Of a stretch of 64,000 nt of DNA, positions 1 to 9,144 are shown in pieces; the first letter of the stretch is position 1, and every line of letters starts with the position of its first letter. The translations under genes were made by a program, and so were the position numbers. The DNA comes from Flavobacteriaceae bacterium (GTDB taxonomy: Bacteria; Bacteroidota; Bacteroidia; Flavobacteriales; Flavobacteriaceae). Where the stretch lies: contig CANKZI010000009.1 of assembly GCA_947488595.1 (NCBI GenBank), positions 1-64,000 on the forward strand. Reading direction: 5' to 3'. Below the pieces are notes generated by a model that worked only from the letters and a program-made list of their open reading frames with translations, did no database searches and had not been told where the DNA came from.

Positions 1-3000
1 GCGCGATAATTCCATTTAGTTCTGGGACTGTTGTTGTGCCTATTACTCCATTGGCATCAGACCAAGTATAGATTACCCCTGGACCCGAATCAGAGGTTTG
101 AAGATCAAAACTTGTACCAGCGCAAACAGCACCTCTTGGGGTAATCGTAGTTGCCAAACACGGATCAATGGTTATGGTTACTGCTGGTGTTATAAAATCT
201 GGGCAAGCACCTCCTTCTATCGTATAAACAACAGTATAAGTACCCAATTGACTCAATGTCGGATTGATTTCGCCTGTGTCCTCTGCTATTGCTAAACCAT
301 TAGGTGTAGCTGTATATTTGCCCCCAGGTGTTAAATTGGCAGAATTCTGTACTGCATCTGGTACTGCCGTATCACAATAAATACTCTGATTGTAAGCTAT
401 TGTTCCTTCTGGCGTAAAATTATCCAATACAAATTGTTTGAAACTTGCACAACCCGTTGGCGAAATTACATCGGTAATCCTAACAAATATCGTTTTTGGC
501 AAATCAGCCTGCGCAACCGCAAAATTAGTAAGACCGCCGTTAGTAGAATAAATATCATCTAAACCTTCATCTCTAGCAGACTGCTCGCTCTGATAGTATT
601 TTACTTCATACTCAAGAGGACTTAAACCATTTAACATTAACGCATCTTGATCAATATTAAAATTATAAGGTCCACCCGAATTATCGCAAGTAATAACTGG
701 AAGAGGATCAACAGTTGGAATTGGATTTGTAAAAATAACTTCTATCTCATCGGCTTTTTTACATCCTGTAGCAAAAGTTAAGGTAGCTGTATAATTACCT
801 GATTCGGTTACATCCAAAAAGTACTCTATCGCGCCATCAATTTTGACGCCATTGCGTTCCCAAGAATAGACCACATTAGGCAAAGCACTCTCGCCGTAAA
901 ACAATCTTTTGGTATCTTCAAAACAAACTTCTTGACCTAATCCAAAATTGGCTACGCCTGAAGCATCCTCAATTCTTGATTCAAAATCAAAACTACCGCC
1001 TTCAATAAAAACAGCTGAATTCCAAGCATGATCATTAATTCCTTTGTCGGCTACAATCAACTTAATAGAATACGTGTGCCCAGGAATTACTGTTCCTTTT
1101 GCAGTCAATAATTTAGTTTGGCCATTAATCGCTATAGGTGAATTGTCGCGTAAAGCTTGATTTGGCGGATTTCCAATATGATCAAAATTGTATTTTCCAA
1201 AATATTGAGGATTGGCAGCACCGCAACTAGTAGAAGGAGTGTCCAAACGTATTGTACCAATAGTGATAGGAGTCAATGGGGTCACGTTTGGCACCACTGC
1301 TAAATTGCGTACAGGAAGAGTTGTGTCTGTTAAATCAGTCAAAATAAAAGCAAAAGGATCAAAATATTGACATTCCCATCCGTTAAACCAACTGTACTCT
1401 TCAGCGGACATTATAAAGTTAAAACTCAATTCAGAAGACGAAGGGACAAATTTGAACTTCAAATAAGAAGGATCATTAATCTCGGCATTTGTAAGACCGA
1501 TTGGAGGAACCATAGCAGGATTTGTAAAGTCATTGTGAATGGTATTCCACCCTGGATTATCACTATTTGTAGCATTTGCCGGATTAGGCCCTTGTAACTG
1601 GCTTACATCTCCAGAGGTCAATACTATACCATCAGCAATAGGAAAATTGGAGTTTTTTCTGTTAAAATAAGCAACTCCAAATTTATCAGTGCCTGGTTGA
1701 GAACCCATTTCAAAATCATAAACAGAAGCACAATTCGAACGTACCAAAACATTTTTAATAAAACCTTCAGCTAATCCGCTATCCAAATAATTCGCCGAAT
1801 AATCCAGCTCTTCATTGCTTACAAAAAGAAACTTTGAAGCAGGTGTGTCGATATCAGACGCCGTATTATTAGAAATATTAGCATCATTGGTACTTGAACT
1901 AATAGTAACCGTATTGGTCACATTACTTGTTGTGCCGATGTTATAATTTAATGGTATTTTTACCTTAACGGTATAACTTACACTTTCTCCAACATCCAAA
2001 CGCGCAATTACATCAGTCAAATTACCAATACCACTAGTACCATTACTACCAGACCACTTGACATCAGCTGCAACAATTTGTGTATTGGTAGCTACGGGAT
2101 TTACGGGAATTGGATCGTTAACCAAAACATTAACTGCAACACTAGGTCCGTAATTAATTACTTTTATATTATAAATGTTATATTCAAAAACATCGCCATT
2201 GGGAAACGAAACTGTTGCCGCATTGTCGTCACTAGCATTAGATTGTATAAAAGGAATCGGCGTATTAGGATTGTAATCGTCATCTACTTTTCGTGACTCA
2301 TTAAATGTCGTTTTGTTATCGGTTTTTTTGACAGCAATATCTGCAAAAGCCGATGGCGTATCTATATCAGTTGCGCTATTGTTTGAAGCAACTGGATCTG
2401 TAGAAGTAGGAATTGCTTGCATCGTATTGACCAAATTCTCGGCTTGACCAAAATCTCTAGGTACGCTAACAATAATTGTATAAACAACAGAATCGCCTGC
2501 TGGTAAACTGGCGATGGTAGTTGAAATGGCTCCTGAACCACTGGTGCTATTTGATCCAGTCCAATTGTAATTGGCATTTGAAATTCCGGCAGGAACAAAA
2601 CTTTGCACTGCAATATTGGTGGCTGTTGATGGACCATTATTGGTTACAATAGCCGTAAAAGTACGGTTTTGACCTGCAACATAAAACGCAATATTATCTG
2701 TAATCGTTACAACTACATCGCTTCCCGCGGGCAAATTGGCAGGCGTTGTAGTTGCTGTGGCTTGCGAATTTGCTGCATTAGGATCAGTAACGGCACTTAC
2801 TGCCGATGCTGTACTGCTCAAAACTCCTGTAAAATTAGCTGGAATTTGAACTGTAATCGTATAAATCACAGTTGCTCCAGTAGCCAAAACTAAAATGGTA
2901 TTGTTCAACGCACCTGTTCCGCTACTGCCGTTGCTTCCTGTCCATGTCATATTTGTAACACCAACTGGAATCGCATTGGTAACTACTACAGCCGTTGCGT

Positions 3001-5776
3001 TTTGTGGACCATTATTAGTCACTGTTACCGTAAAAGTAGTCATAGTGCCTTTGGGCGGTGCGACCTGATTGCTGGTGTTGGTGACTAATATATCTGCTTG
3101 TTTTGGTAAATCAACATCGCTCACGCTATTATTTGAAACTATAGGATCGTTTGAAGAGGTGACAATATTGGAATTATTTGTTAAATTTCCTGAAAAAGCT
3201 GCAGGGATTTGCAATGTAATAGTATACGTTATGATTTGCCCATTGGCCAAAGATAGAATGGTGTTGTCTAAAGCGGCGTTTGTTCCGCTTGAACCATTGC
3301 TTCCTGTCCATGAAAAGGCTGTTATGCCAGCTGGAATGGCATTGGTAACCTGAACATTTGCAGCACTTTGTGGTCCGTTATTTTTTACGGTCAATGTATA
3401 AATTGAAGTCGTTCCAGGTGTATATGTTGTTTGATTGTTGGTACTTGTGAGTACTACATCGGAACTAGGAGCAACCAAAACATCGGTGTCGGTACTGCTA
3501 TTGTTAGCTGGAAACAAATCGGAAACTGCGCTATTTGCATTGGCTTGTGTAACCAGACTTCCTGTAAATGTTAACGGAATAGTAACCGTTACCGTATATG
3601 TGATTGTTACTCCAACCGCCAAAGTAGCGATGGTGTTGTCTAAAGCACCATTTCCAGAAGCACTGTTGCCTACCCACGACATGGTAGTGATGCCAGACGG
3701 TAACGGAAAAGTAACTTGAACCGCAGTAGCGACTTTTGGCCCATTGTTTCTTACGGTAACCAAATAATCAATATTTGTTCCAGGTGTATAGATATTTTGA
3801 TTGTTTGTATTTACAACAACAATATCCGCAGTTATAGCAGGTACATCCGTATCTACCGCTTGATTGTTAGTCGCAATCAAATCTTGTGCATTGGTAGTAT
3901 TGGCATTTGCGGTACTTACAAAATTGCCATTTACAGTTGCAGGAATTGTTAATGTTATGGTGTAAACCACCGAAGCACCACTAGCTAAAGTCGGAATAAT
4001 AGTATTTACTGCGCCATTACCGCTTGCACCATTGCTGGCTGTCCACGAAAATTGGGTTGCTCCTGTTGGAACAGGATTTGTCACTACGATATTACTCGCG
4101 GTATCAGGACCGTTATTGGTCACTGTTACGGTATAGGTTTTTAAATTAACAGCGCCATTGATATAAGTTGTATCACCATCAGTATTGGTTACTTGAATAT
4201 CAGCTACTCGCTTCGTATCGGTATCAATGCATTGTGCGCAAGTAGGAACTGGATCAGGTGTATCAGAAGTAATGTTGATTTGACTTATTACATTGCCAAT
4301 AAAGTTATTTGGAATCTGAATCGTAAGCGTATACGTAACCGTAGCACCATTAGCTAAAGTTGCAATCGTATCGTTGAGCGCTGATCCACCATTGGTGCCA
4401 TTAGAACCTGTCCAAGTTGAAGTTATAATTCCAGCCGGAAATACATTGGTAACATTTACATTTTGCGCATCCAAAGGACCGTTGTTGGTAACAGTCACCG
4501 TATAAGTTGCCGTTTCTCCCGACGAATAGACTGTTTTATTATTGGTATTAGTTACTACGATATCTGCACCAGCAACATCTGTATCAATACATTGCAAACA
4601 ACCTGGATTTGGATCAATAGTTTCGCTATCAAAAACCGTTTGACTTACTAAATTTCCGGCGAAAGTGTTAGGAACATCGACCGTAACGGTATAAACTACC
4701 TGACTTCCGCTGGCCAAACTTGCAATCGTATTATTCAAAGCGCCAATGCCGGAATCACTATTTCCTGACCAAGTCATATTCGTAATTCCTGTCGGAATGG
4801 CATTACTGACTTGAATATTGGTCGCGGTTTCTAAACCCAAATTGCTTACAGTGATTGTATAAACACGTGGTTGTCCCGCAACATAAAAATCTTGGCCATC
4901 AGTATTAATAACAACAATATCAGCACCCACCGTTTTATAATCGGTATCGGTACTCAACATATTTGAAGGAGTTGGATCTGGTGTCGTGGCAAAAACTTCG
5001 GCTTTACTAATCAATAATGACGCATAATCGGTCGGAATTTGTATTGTAATCGTATAAGTTAAGGTCTCACCATTCAACAAAACAGGCGTCGCATCATCCA
5101 AAGGTACGCCCACACCAAATGAACCATTACTACCCGTCCAGGAAAATGCTGTTCCATCAATACCTAGTGGTACTAGATTTCTAACAATCACATTCAATGC
5201 ATCGGTTGGCCCATTATTGGTAACGGTCAAGGTGTAAACTGTAGGTTGTCCGGGAACATAAACTGCAGAATTATCAGTATTTGTCACTACAATATCCGAA
5301 TTTCCTTGAATGTCTTTATCAATAGCGGAATTGGAAGCAGTGTTGGGATCAGCTGTTGCTGGAGACGCAGGCACTGGTGGTGTCGACGCGATAGCTGGCA
5401 TTCCTTGACTCACAGCGGTAACATTCAAAGTCAAATCGCCAGTATAAGTTGAAGGAACATCAATCGTGATGGTATAACTTACAAATTCGCCATCGTCAAG
5501 TTTTCTAATTTTATCAAACAATTGCGAATTGGTTCCAAAACTATTGTTGCTTCCTTGCCAGTAATAACTTGATGCCAAACCCGGAGGAACAGGACTTGTC
5601 ACCTGAATACCATTGGCCCTATTGGGTCCAAAATTGGTTACAGTAACCGTATAAACCAAAGTTGTTCCTGGAACGTAAACAGTTTGGCTATCGGTTATAG
5701 TGACTACAATATCTGCTTGAGAAAAACCTTTGACCGTAAAAATCAAAAGCATTAACAATAGTAAAAATTTTTTCAT
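1..5776 (-). CDS. Giant secreted DUF11-repeat adhesin-like protein (3' end outside window)
   Basis: The frame is open from an ATG at 5776 to the left edge, giving at least 1925 residues; the C-terminus lies outside. A signal peptide of about 20 residues ends in a FSQ-type site. Ten DUF11-like repeats of about 120 residues follow (roughly residues 20-1310), each opening with ADIVVTNTDN-like text, then VYTVTVTNNGP and a WTGSNG/SGxGALNNTI segment. Two linkers carry CxxC pairs (CLQCIDTD and CAQCIDTD). Residues about 1310-1600 resemble a choice-of-anchor-L domain, followed by Ig/PKD-like segments. Such proteins in Flavobacteriia are usually exported by T9SS and sit on the cell surface as adhesins or motility-related proteins; a T9SS sorting domain is expected beyond the edge but cannot be seen. 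Plus-strand frames within it are shadows. The family call is firm, the role is inferred. Confidence 0.85.
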   Translation of the reverse strand, partial: MKKFLLLLMLLIFTVKGFSQADIVVTITDSQTVYVPGTTLVYTVTVTNFGPNRANGIQVTSPVPPGLASSYYWQGSNNSFGTNSQLFDKIRKLDDGEFVSYTITIDVPSTYTGDLTLNVTAVSQGMPAIASTPPVPASPATADPNTASNSAIDKDIQGNSDIVVTNTDNSAVYVPGQPTVYTLTVTNNGPTDALNVIVRNLVPLGIDGTAFSWTGSNGSFGVGVPLDDATPVLLNGETLTYTITIQIPTDYASLLISKAEVFATTPDPTPSNMLSTDTDYKTVGADIVVINTDGQDFYVAGQPRVYTITVSNLGLETATNIQVSNAIPTGITNMTWSGNSDSGIGALNNTIASLASGSQVVYTVTVDVPNTFAGNLVSQTVFDSETIDPNPGCLQCIDTDVAGADIVVTNTNNKTVYSSGETATYTVTVTNNGPLDAQNVNVTNVFPAGIITSTWTGSNGTNGGSALNDTIATLANGATVTYTLTIQIPNNFIGNVISQINITSDTPDPVPTCAQCIDTDTKRVADIQVTNTDGDTTYINGAVNLKTYTVTVTNNGPDTASNIVVTNPVPTGATQFSWTASNGASGNGAVNTIIPTLASGASVVYTITLTIPATVNGNFVSTANANTTNAQDLIATNNQAVDTDVPAITADIVVVNTNNQNIYTPGTNIDYLVTVRNNGPKVATAVQVTFPLPSGITTMSWVGNSASGNGALDNTIATLAVGVTITYTVTVTIPLTFTGSLVTQANANSAVSDLFPANNSSTDTDVLVAPSSDVVLTSTNNQTTYTPGTTSIYTLTVKNNGPQSAANVQVTNAIPAGITAFSWTGSNGSSGTNAALDNTILSLANGQIITYTITLQIPAAFSGNLTNNSNIVTSSNDPIVSNNSVSDVDLPKQADILVTNTSNQVAPPKGTMTTFTVTVTNNGPQNATAVVVTNAIPVGVTNMTWTGSNGSSGTGALNNTILVLATGATVIYTITVQIPANFTGVLSSTASAVSAVTDPNAANSQATATTTPANLPAGSDVVVTITDNIAFYVAGQNRTFTAIVTNNGPSTATNIAVQSFVPAGISNANYNWTGSNSTSGSGAISTTIASLPAGDSVVYTIIVSVPRDFGQAENLVNTMQAIPTSTDPVASNNSATDIDTPSAFADIAVKKTDNKTTFNESRKVDDDYNPNTPIPFIQSNASDDNAATVSFPNGDVFEYNIYNIKVINYGPSVAVNVLVNDPIPVNPVATNTQIVAADVKWSGSNGTSGIGNLTDVIARLDVGESVSYTVKVKIPLNYNIGTTSNVTNTVTISSSTNDANISNNTASDIDTPASKFLFVSNEELDYSANYLDSGLAEGFIKNVLVRSNCASVYDFEMGSQPGTDKFGVAYFNRKNSNFPIADGIVLTSGDVSQLQGPNPANATNSDNPGWNTIHNDFTNPAMVPPIGLTNAEINDPSYLKFKFVPSSSELSFNFIMSAEEYSWFNGWECQYFDPFAFILTDLTDTTLPVRNLAVVPNVTPLTPITIGTIRLDTPSTSCGAANPQYFGKYNFDHIGNPPNQALRDNSPIAINGQTKLLTAKGTVIPGHTYSIKLIVADKGINDHAWNSAVFIEGGSFDFESRIEDASGVANFGLGQEVCFEDTKRLFYGESALPNVVYSWERNGVKIDGAIEYFLDVTESGNYTATLTFATGCKKADEIEVIFTNPIPTVDPLPVITCDNSGGPYNFNIDQDALMLNGLSPLEYEVKYYQSEQSARDEGLDDIYSTNGGLTNFAVAQADLPKTIFVRITDVISPTGCASFKQFVLDNFTPEGTIAYNQSIYCDTAVPDAVQNSANLTPGGKYTATPNGLAIAEDTGEINPTLSQLGTYTVVYTIEGGACPDFITPAVTITIDPCLATTITPRGAVCAGTSFDLQTSDSGPGVIYTWSDANGVIGTTTVPELNGIIA

Positions 5777-5968
5777 TTATAGCATTTTTTATTTTGTCAA
5801 CTTTACTTTTAATGATAAGAAATAACTTATATTTAATTCAATTTTGATTCATACCAACTATTCCAATTTTTGTTGACAAACTAGTTTTTTAGATTATGAT
5901 GTATATAATGTATTGTTAATTTATACATTAAAAATCCAAATATAATTATATGTAGAAAATTTCTTTGT

Positions 5969-5976
5969 TAAATTTG
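5969..5976 (+). promoter_or_regulatory. Possible -7 element (TAnnTTTG) for the Nfu gene
   Basis: TAAATTTG matches the Bacteroidota -7 consensus and lies 18 bases before the ATG at 5995. No TTG is found at the usual 17-23 base distance upstream, so only half of the promoter is supported. The rest of 5777-5968 is AT-rich without further recognisable elements. Confidence 0.4.
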
Positions 5977-5994
5977 TAAAAAAATACAATTTTT

Positions 5995-6906
5995 ATGAAA
6001 AATGTTATAGTTAAAGACACACAAAATCCAACCATAATCAAATTTGAATTCCCCGATTTTATTGTAAAATCATCCAATTACGAGTTCAAAAATATAGACG
6101 AAGCAACAATTTCTCCTTTAGCACAGCAACTTTTTTACTTGCCTTTCGTAAAAACCATTTATATATCCGGGAATTTTATTGCCATAGAACGCTACAATAT
6201 TGTTGAGTGGGAAGATGTCAAAGAGGCTGTTGCCGAACAAATCGACGATTTTGTCAACAAAGGCGGCGTCATCATCAAAGAAGCACCCGAAAAAACCAAT
6301 GCTTGGGACAAAAAGAAACCAGCAACGGTTTATGGCGAAACCACACCCAATCCAGCTGTACTTAAATTTGTAGTCAATTCTTTGCTTACTAAAACTGCTG
6401 CCGAGTTCAAAAATATAGACGAAACGCAAGCTTCTCCTCTTGCAAAAGAATTGTTCAAATTTCCGTATGTAAAAGAAGTTTTTATTGACGAAAATTATGT
6501 CTCTGTTACCAAATTTTCGATTAATGAATGGGCCGAAATTACTCTCGAATTGCGCAGTTTTATTAAAGAATTTATCGAAAACGGCGGAACAGTTCTTGAT
6601 GAAACCCATGCAATCAATAATCCAAAAATCGAAAAACAAAAAATCGAGCATTTTGACGCGCTAGACACCACTTCCCAACAAATTATTAATATTCTTGAGG
6701 AGTATGTAAAACCTGCCGTTGCTGCCGATGGCGGAAATATTTTATTCGATTCCTACGACGAAAAAGAAAATCGCGTAAAAGTAATCCTTCAAGGTGCTTG
6801 TAGCGGCTGCCCATCGTCTACTTTCACACTCAAAAACGGCATCGAAAACATGCTCAAAGACATGCTCAAAAACGAAAATATCAAAGTCGAAGCCATCAAC
6901 GCCTAA
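5995..6906 (+). CDS. Nfu/NifU-like Fe-S cluster scaffold with duplicated N-terminal domain
   Basis: A 303-residue cytoplasmic protein. Residues about 10-92 and 116-199 are two copies of the Nfu N-terminal domain: both open with a (T)xNPxxxKF motif, contain EFKNIDE and SPLA, and end in an acidic/helical stretch closing on NGG or KGG. The C-terminal third (about 222-300) is the NifU C-terminal domain with the cluster-binding CxxC (C269 and C272, in GACSGCPSS). Nfu proteins carry or transfer [4Fe-4S] clusters to target enzymes. Most family members have one N-domain, so this is a longer form. It is probably monocistronic: a terminator follows at 6926-6961. The family assignment is clear; its client proteins are unknown. 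Confidence 0.9.
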   Translation: MKNVIVKDTQNPTIIKFEFPDFIVKSSNYEFKNIDEATISPLAQQLFYLPFVKTIYISGNFIAIERYNIVEWEDVKEAVAEQIDDFVNKGGVIIKEAPEKTNAWDKKKPATVYGETTPNPAVLKFVVNSLLTKTAAEFKNIDETQASPLAKELFKFPYVKEVFIDENYVSVTKFSINEWAEITLELRSFIKEFIENGGTVLDETHAINNPKIEKQKIEHFDALDTTSQQIINILEEYVKPAVAADGGNILFDSYDEKENRVKVILQGACSGCPSSTFTLKNGIENMLKDMLKNENIKVEAINA

Positions 6907-6925
6907 TTATTGATGCGAAAAAATC

Positions 6926-6961
6926 GTCCCAATCTGAACATTTATTTTGGGACTTTTTTTT
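6926..6961 (+). terminator. Rho-independent terminator after the Nfu gene
   Basis: Arms GTCCCAA (6926-6932) and TTGGGAC (6947-6953) form a 7-bp perfect stem followed by eight T residues (6954-6961). Confidence 0.85.
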
Positions 6962-7038
6962 GAAGCAATTCCCGCTTTTGCCTTTATCTCCTTGCCCCGA
7001 TGGCTCGGGACAAGGAGGATATCGGCGCAATCGGGGCT
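6961..7038 (+). repeat. Interspersed hairpin repeat, copy A
   Basis: Begins TGAAGCAATTCCCGCT and ends CAATCGGGGCT, as do the copies at 44088 and 54906. The centre is a long stem: arm CTCCTTGCCCCGA, loop, arm TCGGGACAAGGAG, with one mismatch. It lies between the terminator at 6926-6961 and the ATG at 7052, so it occupies the 5' leader of the next gene. Confidence 0.8.
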
Positions 7039-7051
7039 AAAAATCAAACTC

Positions 7052-9106
7052 ATGAACGAACTATCGCTCGAAACCAGTCCGTATTTACTCCAACACGCAC
7101 AAAATCCTGTACATTGGAAAGCTTGGAATACCAATTCGCTGGCGCAAGCCAAAGAAAAAAACCAACTTATCATCATCAGTATTGGCTATGCTGCCTGCCA
7201 TTGGTGTCACGTAATGGAACACGAAAGTTTCGAGAATGTCGAAGTAGCAAAAACTATGAATGCCAACTTTATCAGCATCAAAGTAGATCGCGAAGAACGT
7301 CCTGATGTAGATGCTGTGTATATGAAAGCGGTTCAAATTATGAGCGGTCACGGTGGTTGGCCGCTAAATATTGTGGCACTTCCCGATGGTCGCCCGGTTT
7401 GGGGTGGTACTTATTTTCGCAGAAACGAATGGACCAATACATTAGAACAACTTCAAGAATTATACAAAACCAATCCCGAAAAAATAATCGATTATGCCGA
7501 AAAACTGCATTCGGCAATCGAAAGTCTCCATCCACAAAATAGTAATGCTGAGGATTTTACCTCCTTTGTTGGAGGGCCCGAAGGGTGGGATGGCAAAAAT
7601 ATCGACATAATCAATACTTTAGTTACAAAATGGACCAAGAGTTTTGATCTCGAATTCGGCGGAATGGCAAGAAGTCCAAAATTCATGATGCCGAATAATT
7701 ATCATTTTTTGATGCGTTTTGGCTACCAAACCAACAATACAGAAATATTGGATTTTGTCAATCTGACTTTGACAAAAATGGCTTTTGGCGGAATTTTTGA
7801 CACTGTCGGCGGCGGCTTCTCACGTTACTCGGTTGATATGAAATGGCATGTGCCCCATTTCGAAAAGATGTTATACGACAACGGACAACTTGTTTCATTG
7901 TACGCAGATGCTTTCAAACTTACCAAAATTCCTTTGTATAAAGAGATTGTCGAAAAAACTTTGGATTTCGTTTCTCGTGAATTATCCAATGCAAAAGGTG
8001 GATTTTTTTGCGCTTTGGATGCCGATAGCCTTAACAACAAAAGCGTTTTGGAAGAAGGTGCTTTTTATGTGTGGCAAAAAACCGAATTGGAAGCATTATT
8101 CAAAGAAGATTTCGAATTGTTTTCGGAAGTATTCAATATCAATGATTTTGGTTATTGGGAACACGATAATTATGTTTTGATTCAAAACCAAACTTTGGCT
8201 GCCATTGCTTCAAAAAACAATATCAAAACCAAAACACTTCATGCCAAAAAGAAAAATTGGGAAGCCTTACTTTTTTCGGAAAGAGCAAAAAGAAGCTTGC
8301 CACGTTTAGACGATAAATGTCTGACTTCCTGGAACGCCATTATGCTTATCGGTTTTGTTGATGCTTACAAAGCTTTGCAAAACAGAGACCATTTGGAAAT
8401 AGCGCTCAAAAACGCAAACTTTATTAAAATGCACCTTTGGTCGTCTGATGGACATTTATGGCACAATTATAAAAACGGGAAAACCACAATTAAAGGTTTT
8501 CTTGAAGATTATTGTTTTGTAATTGCTGCTTTTATTGCGCTTTACGAAGTGACTTTTGACGAAAAATGGTTGACCGATGCCAAACAACTTACCGACTTTT
8601 GTTTGGAACATTTTTTTGACACGAACAAAAAGGTGTTTGCTTTTGCAGCTGTTAAAAACGACACCTTAATCAGTCAGCATTTTGAAATGGAAGACAATGT
8701 AATCCCCGCTTCCAATTCGGTGATGGCAAATAATTTATTACAATTGAGTATTTATTTTGAAAATACTTATTACAAAAAAATCGCAGCCGAAATGTTACAA
8801 AAAGTCATCCCAAACATCGATTATCCATCGGCATATTCTAATTGGCTCAATGCATTTTTGAGCGATTCAGTATTAAACAAAGAACTCGCAATATGTGGAG
8901 AAAATGCTTTAGAATATGCGCGTCAAATCAATCAAAACTACCATCCCAATCTCATTATAGCAGGGACAATAAATAACTCAAGTTTGCCTTTTTTAAAAAA
9001 TAGATTTAAAAAAATCCAAAACCTATTATACTTATGTGAAAACAAAACTTGTAATTTGCCAACTAGCGATTTTGAATTTATAAAAAAGGCATTGGCAATA
9101 AAGTAA
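7052..9106 (+). CDS. DUF255 thioredoxin-domain protein (YyaL/SPATA20-like)
   Basis: A 684-residue protein from the ATG at 7052. An in-frame extension back to 6947 would run through the hairpin repeat and lacks family similarity, while MNELSLETSPYLLQHAQNPV is the usual family N-terminus. Residues about 1-165 form the DUF255 thioredoxin-like domain with CHWCHVMEHESFE (a CxxC pair) and VDREERPD. The rest resembles an alpha/alpha six-barrel as in N-acyl-glucosamine epimerases, with DTVGGGFSRYSVD, HVPHFEKMLYDN and a DADS segment. The family is widespread but its biochemical role is unsettled; redox or sugar-related functions have been proposed. The neighbours do not point to a role. Family confidence is high, function low. 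Confidence 0.88.
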   Translation: MNELSLETSPYLLQHAQNPVHWKAWNTNSLAQAKEKNQLIIISIGYAACHWCHVMEHESFENVEVAKTMNANFISIKVDREERPDVDAVYMKAVQIMSGHGGWPLNIVALPDGRPVWGGTYFRRNEWTNTLEQLQELYKTNPEKIIDYAEKLHSAIESLHPQNSNAEDFTSFVGGPEGWDGKNIDIINTLVTKWTKSFDLEFGGMARSPKFMMPNNYHFLMRFGYQTNNTEILDFVNLTLTKMAFGGIFDTVGGGFSRYSVDMKWHVPHFEKMLYDNGQLVSLYADAFKLTKIPLYKEIVEKTLDFVSRELSNAKGGFFCALDADSLNNKSVLEEGAFYVWQKTELEALFKEDFELFSEVFNINDFGYWEHDNYVLIQNQTLAAIASKNNIKTKTLHAKKKNWEALLFSERAKRSLPRLDDKCLTSWNAIMLIGFVDAYKALQNRDHLEIALKNANFIKMHLWSSDGHLWHNYKNGKTTIKGFLEDYCFVIAAFIALYEVTFDEKWLTDAKQLTDFCLEHFFDTNKKVFAFAAVKNDTLISQHFEMEDNVIPASNSVMANNLLQLSIYFENTYYKKIAAEMLQKVIPNIDYPSAYSNWLNAFLSDSVLNKELAICGENALEYARQINQNYHPNLIIAGTINNSSLPFLKNRFKKIQNLLYLCENKTCNLPTSDFEFIKKALAIK

Positions 9107-9144
9107 CTTTTTGTTTATATTTACAATACATCAAAAAATAGAAT

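Noticed and set aside
98..5452. Many short plus-strand open frames of 60-95 codons
   Set aside because: All lie opposite the continuous DUF11-repeat frame, repeat with its period, and encode low-complexity text without family features.
6118..6651. 177-codon antisense frame in the Nfu gene
   Set aside because: Shadow of the coding frame on the other strand, where the Nfu domains and CxxC are clear.
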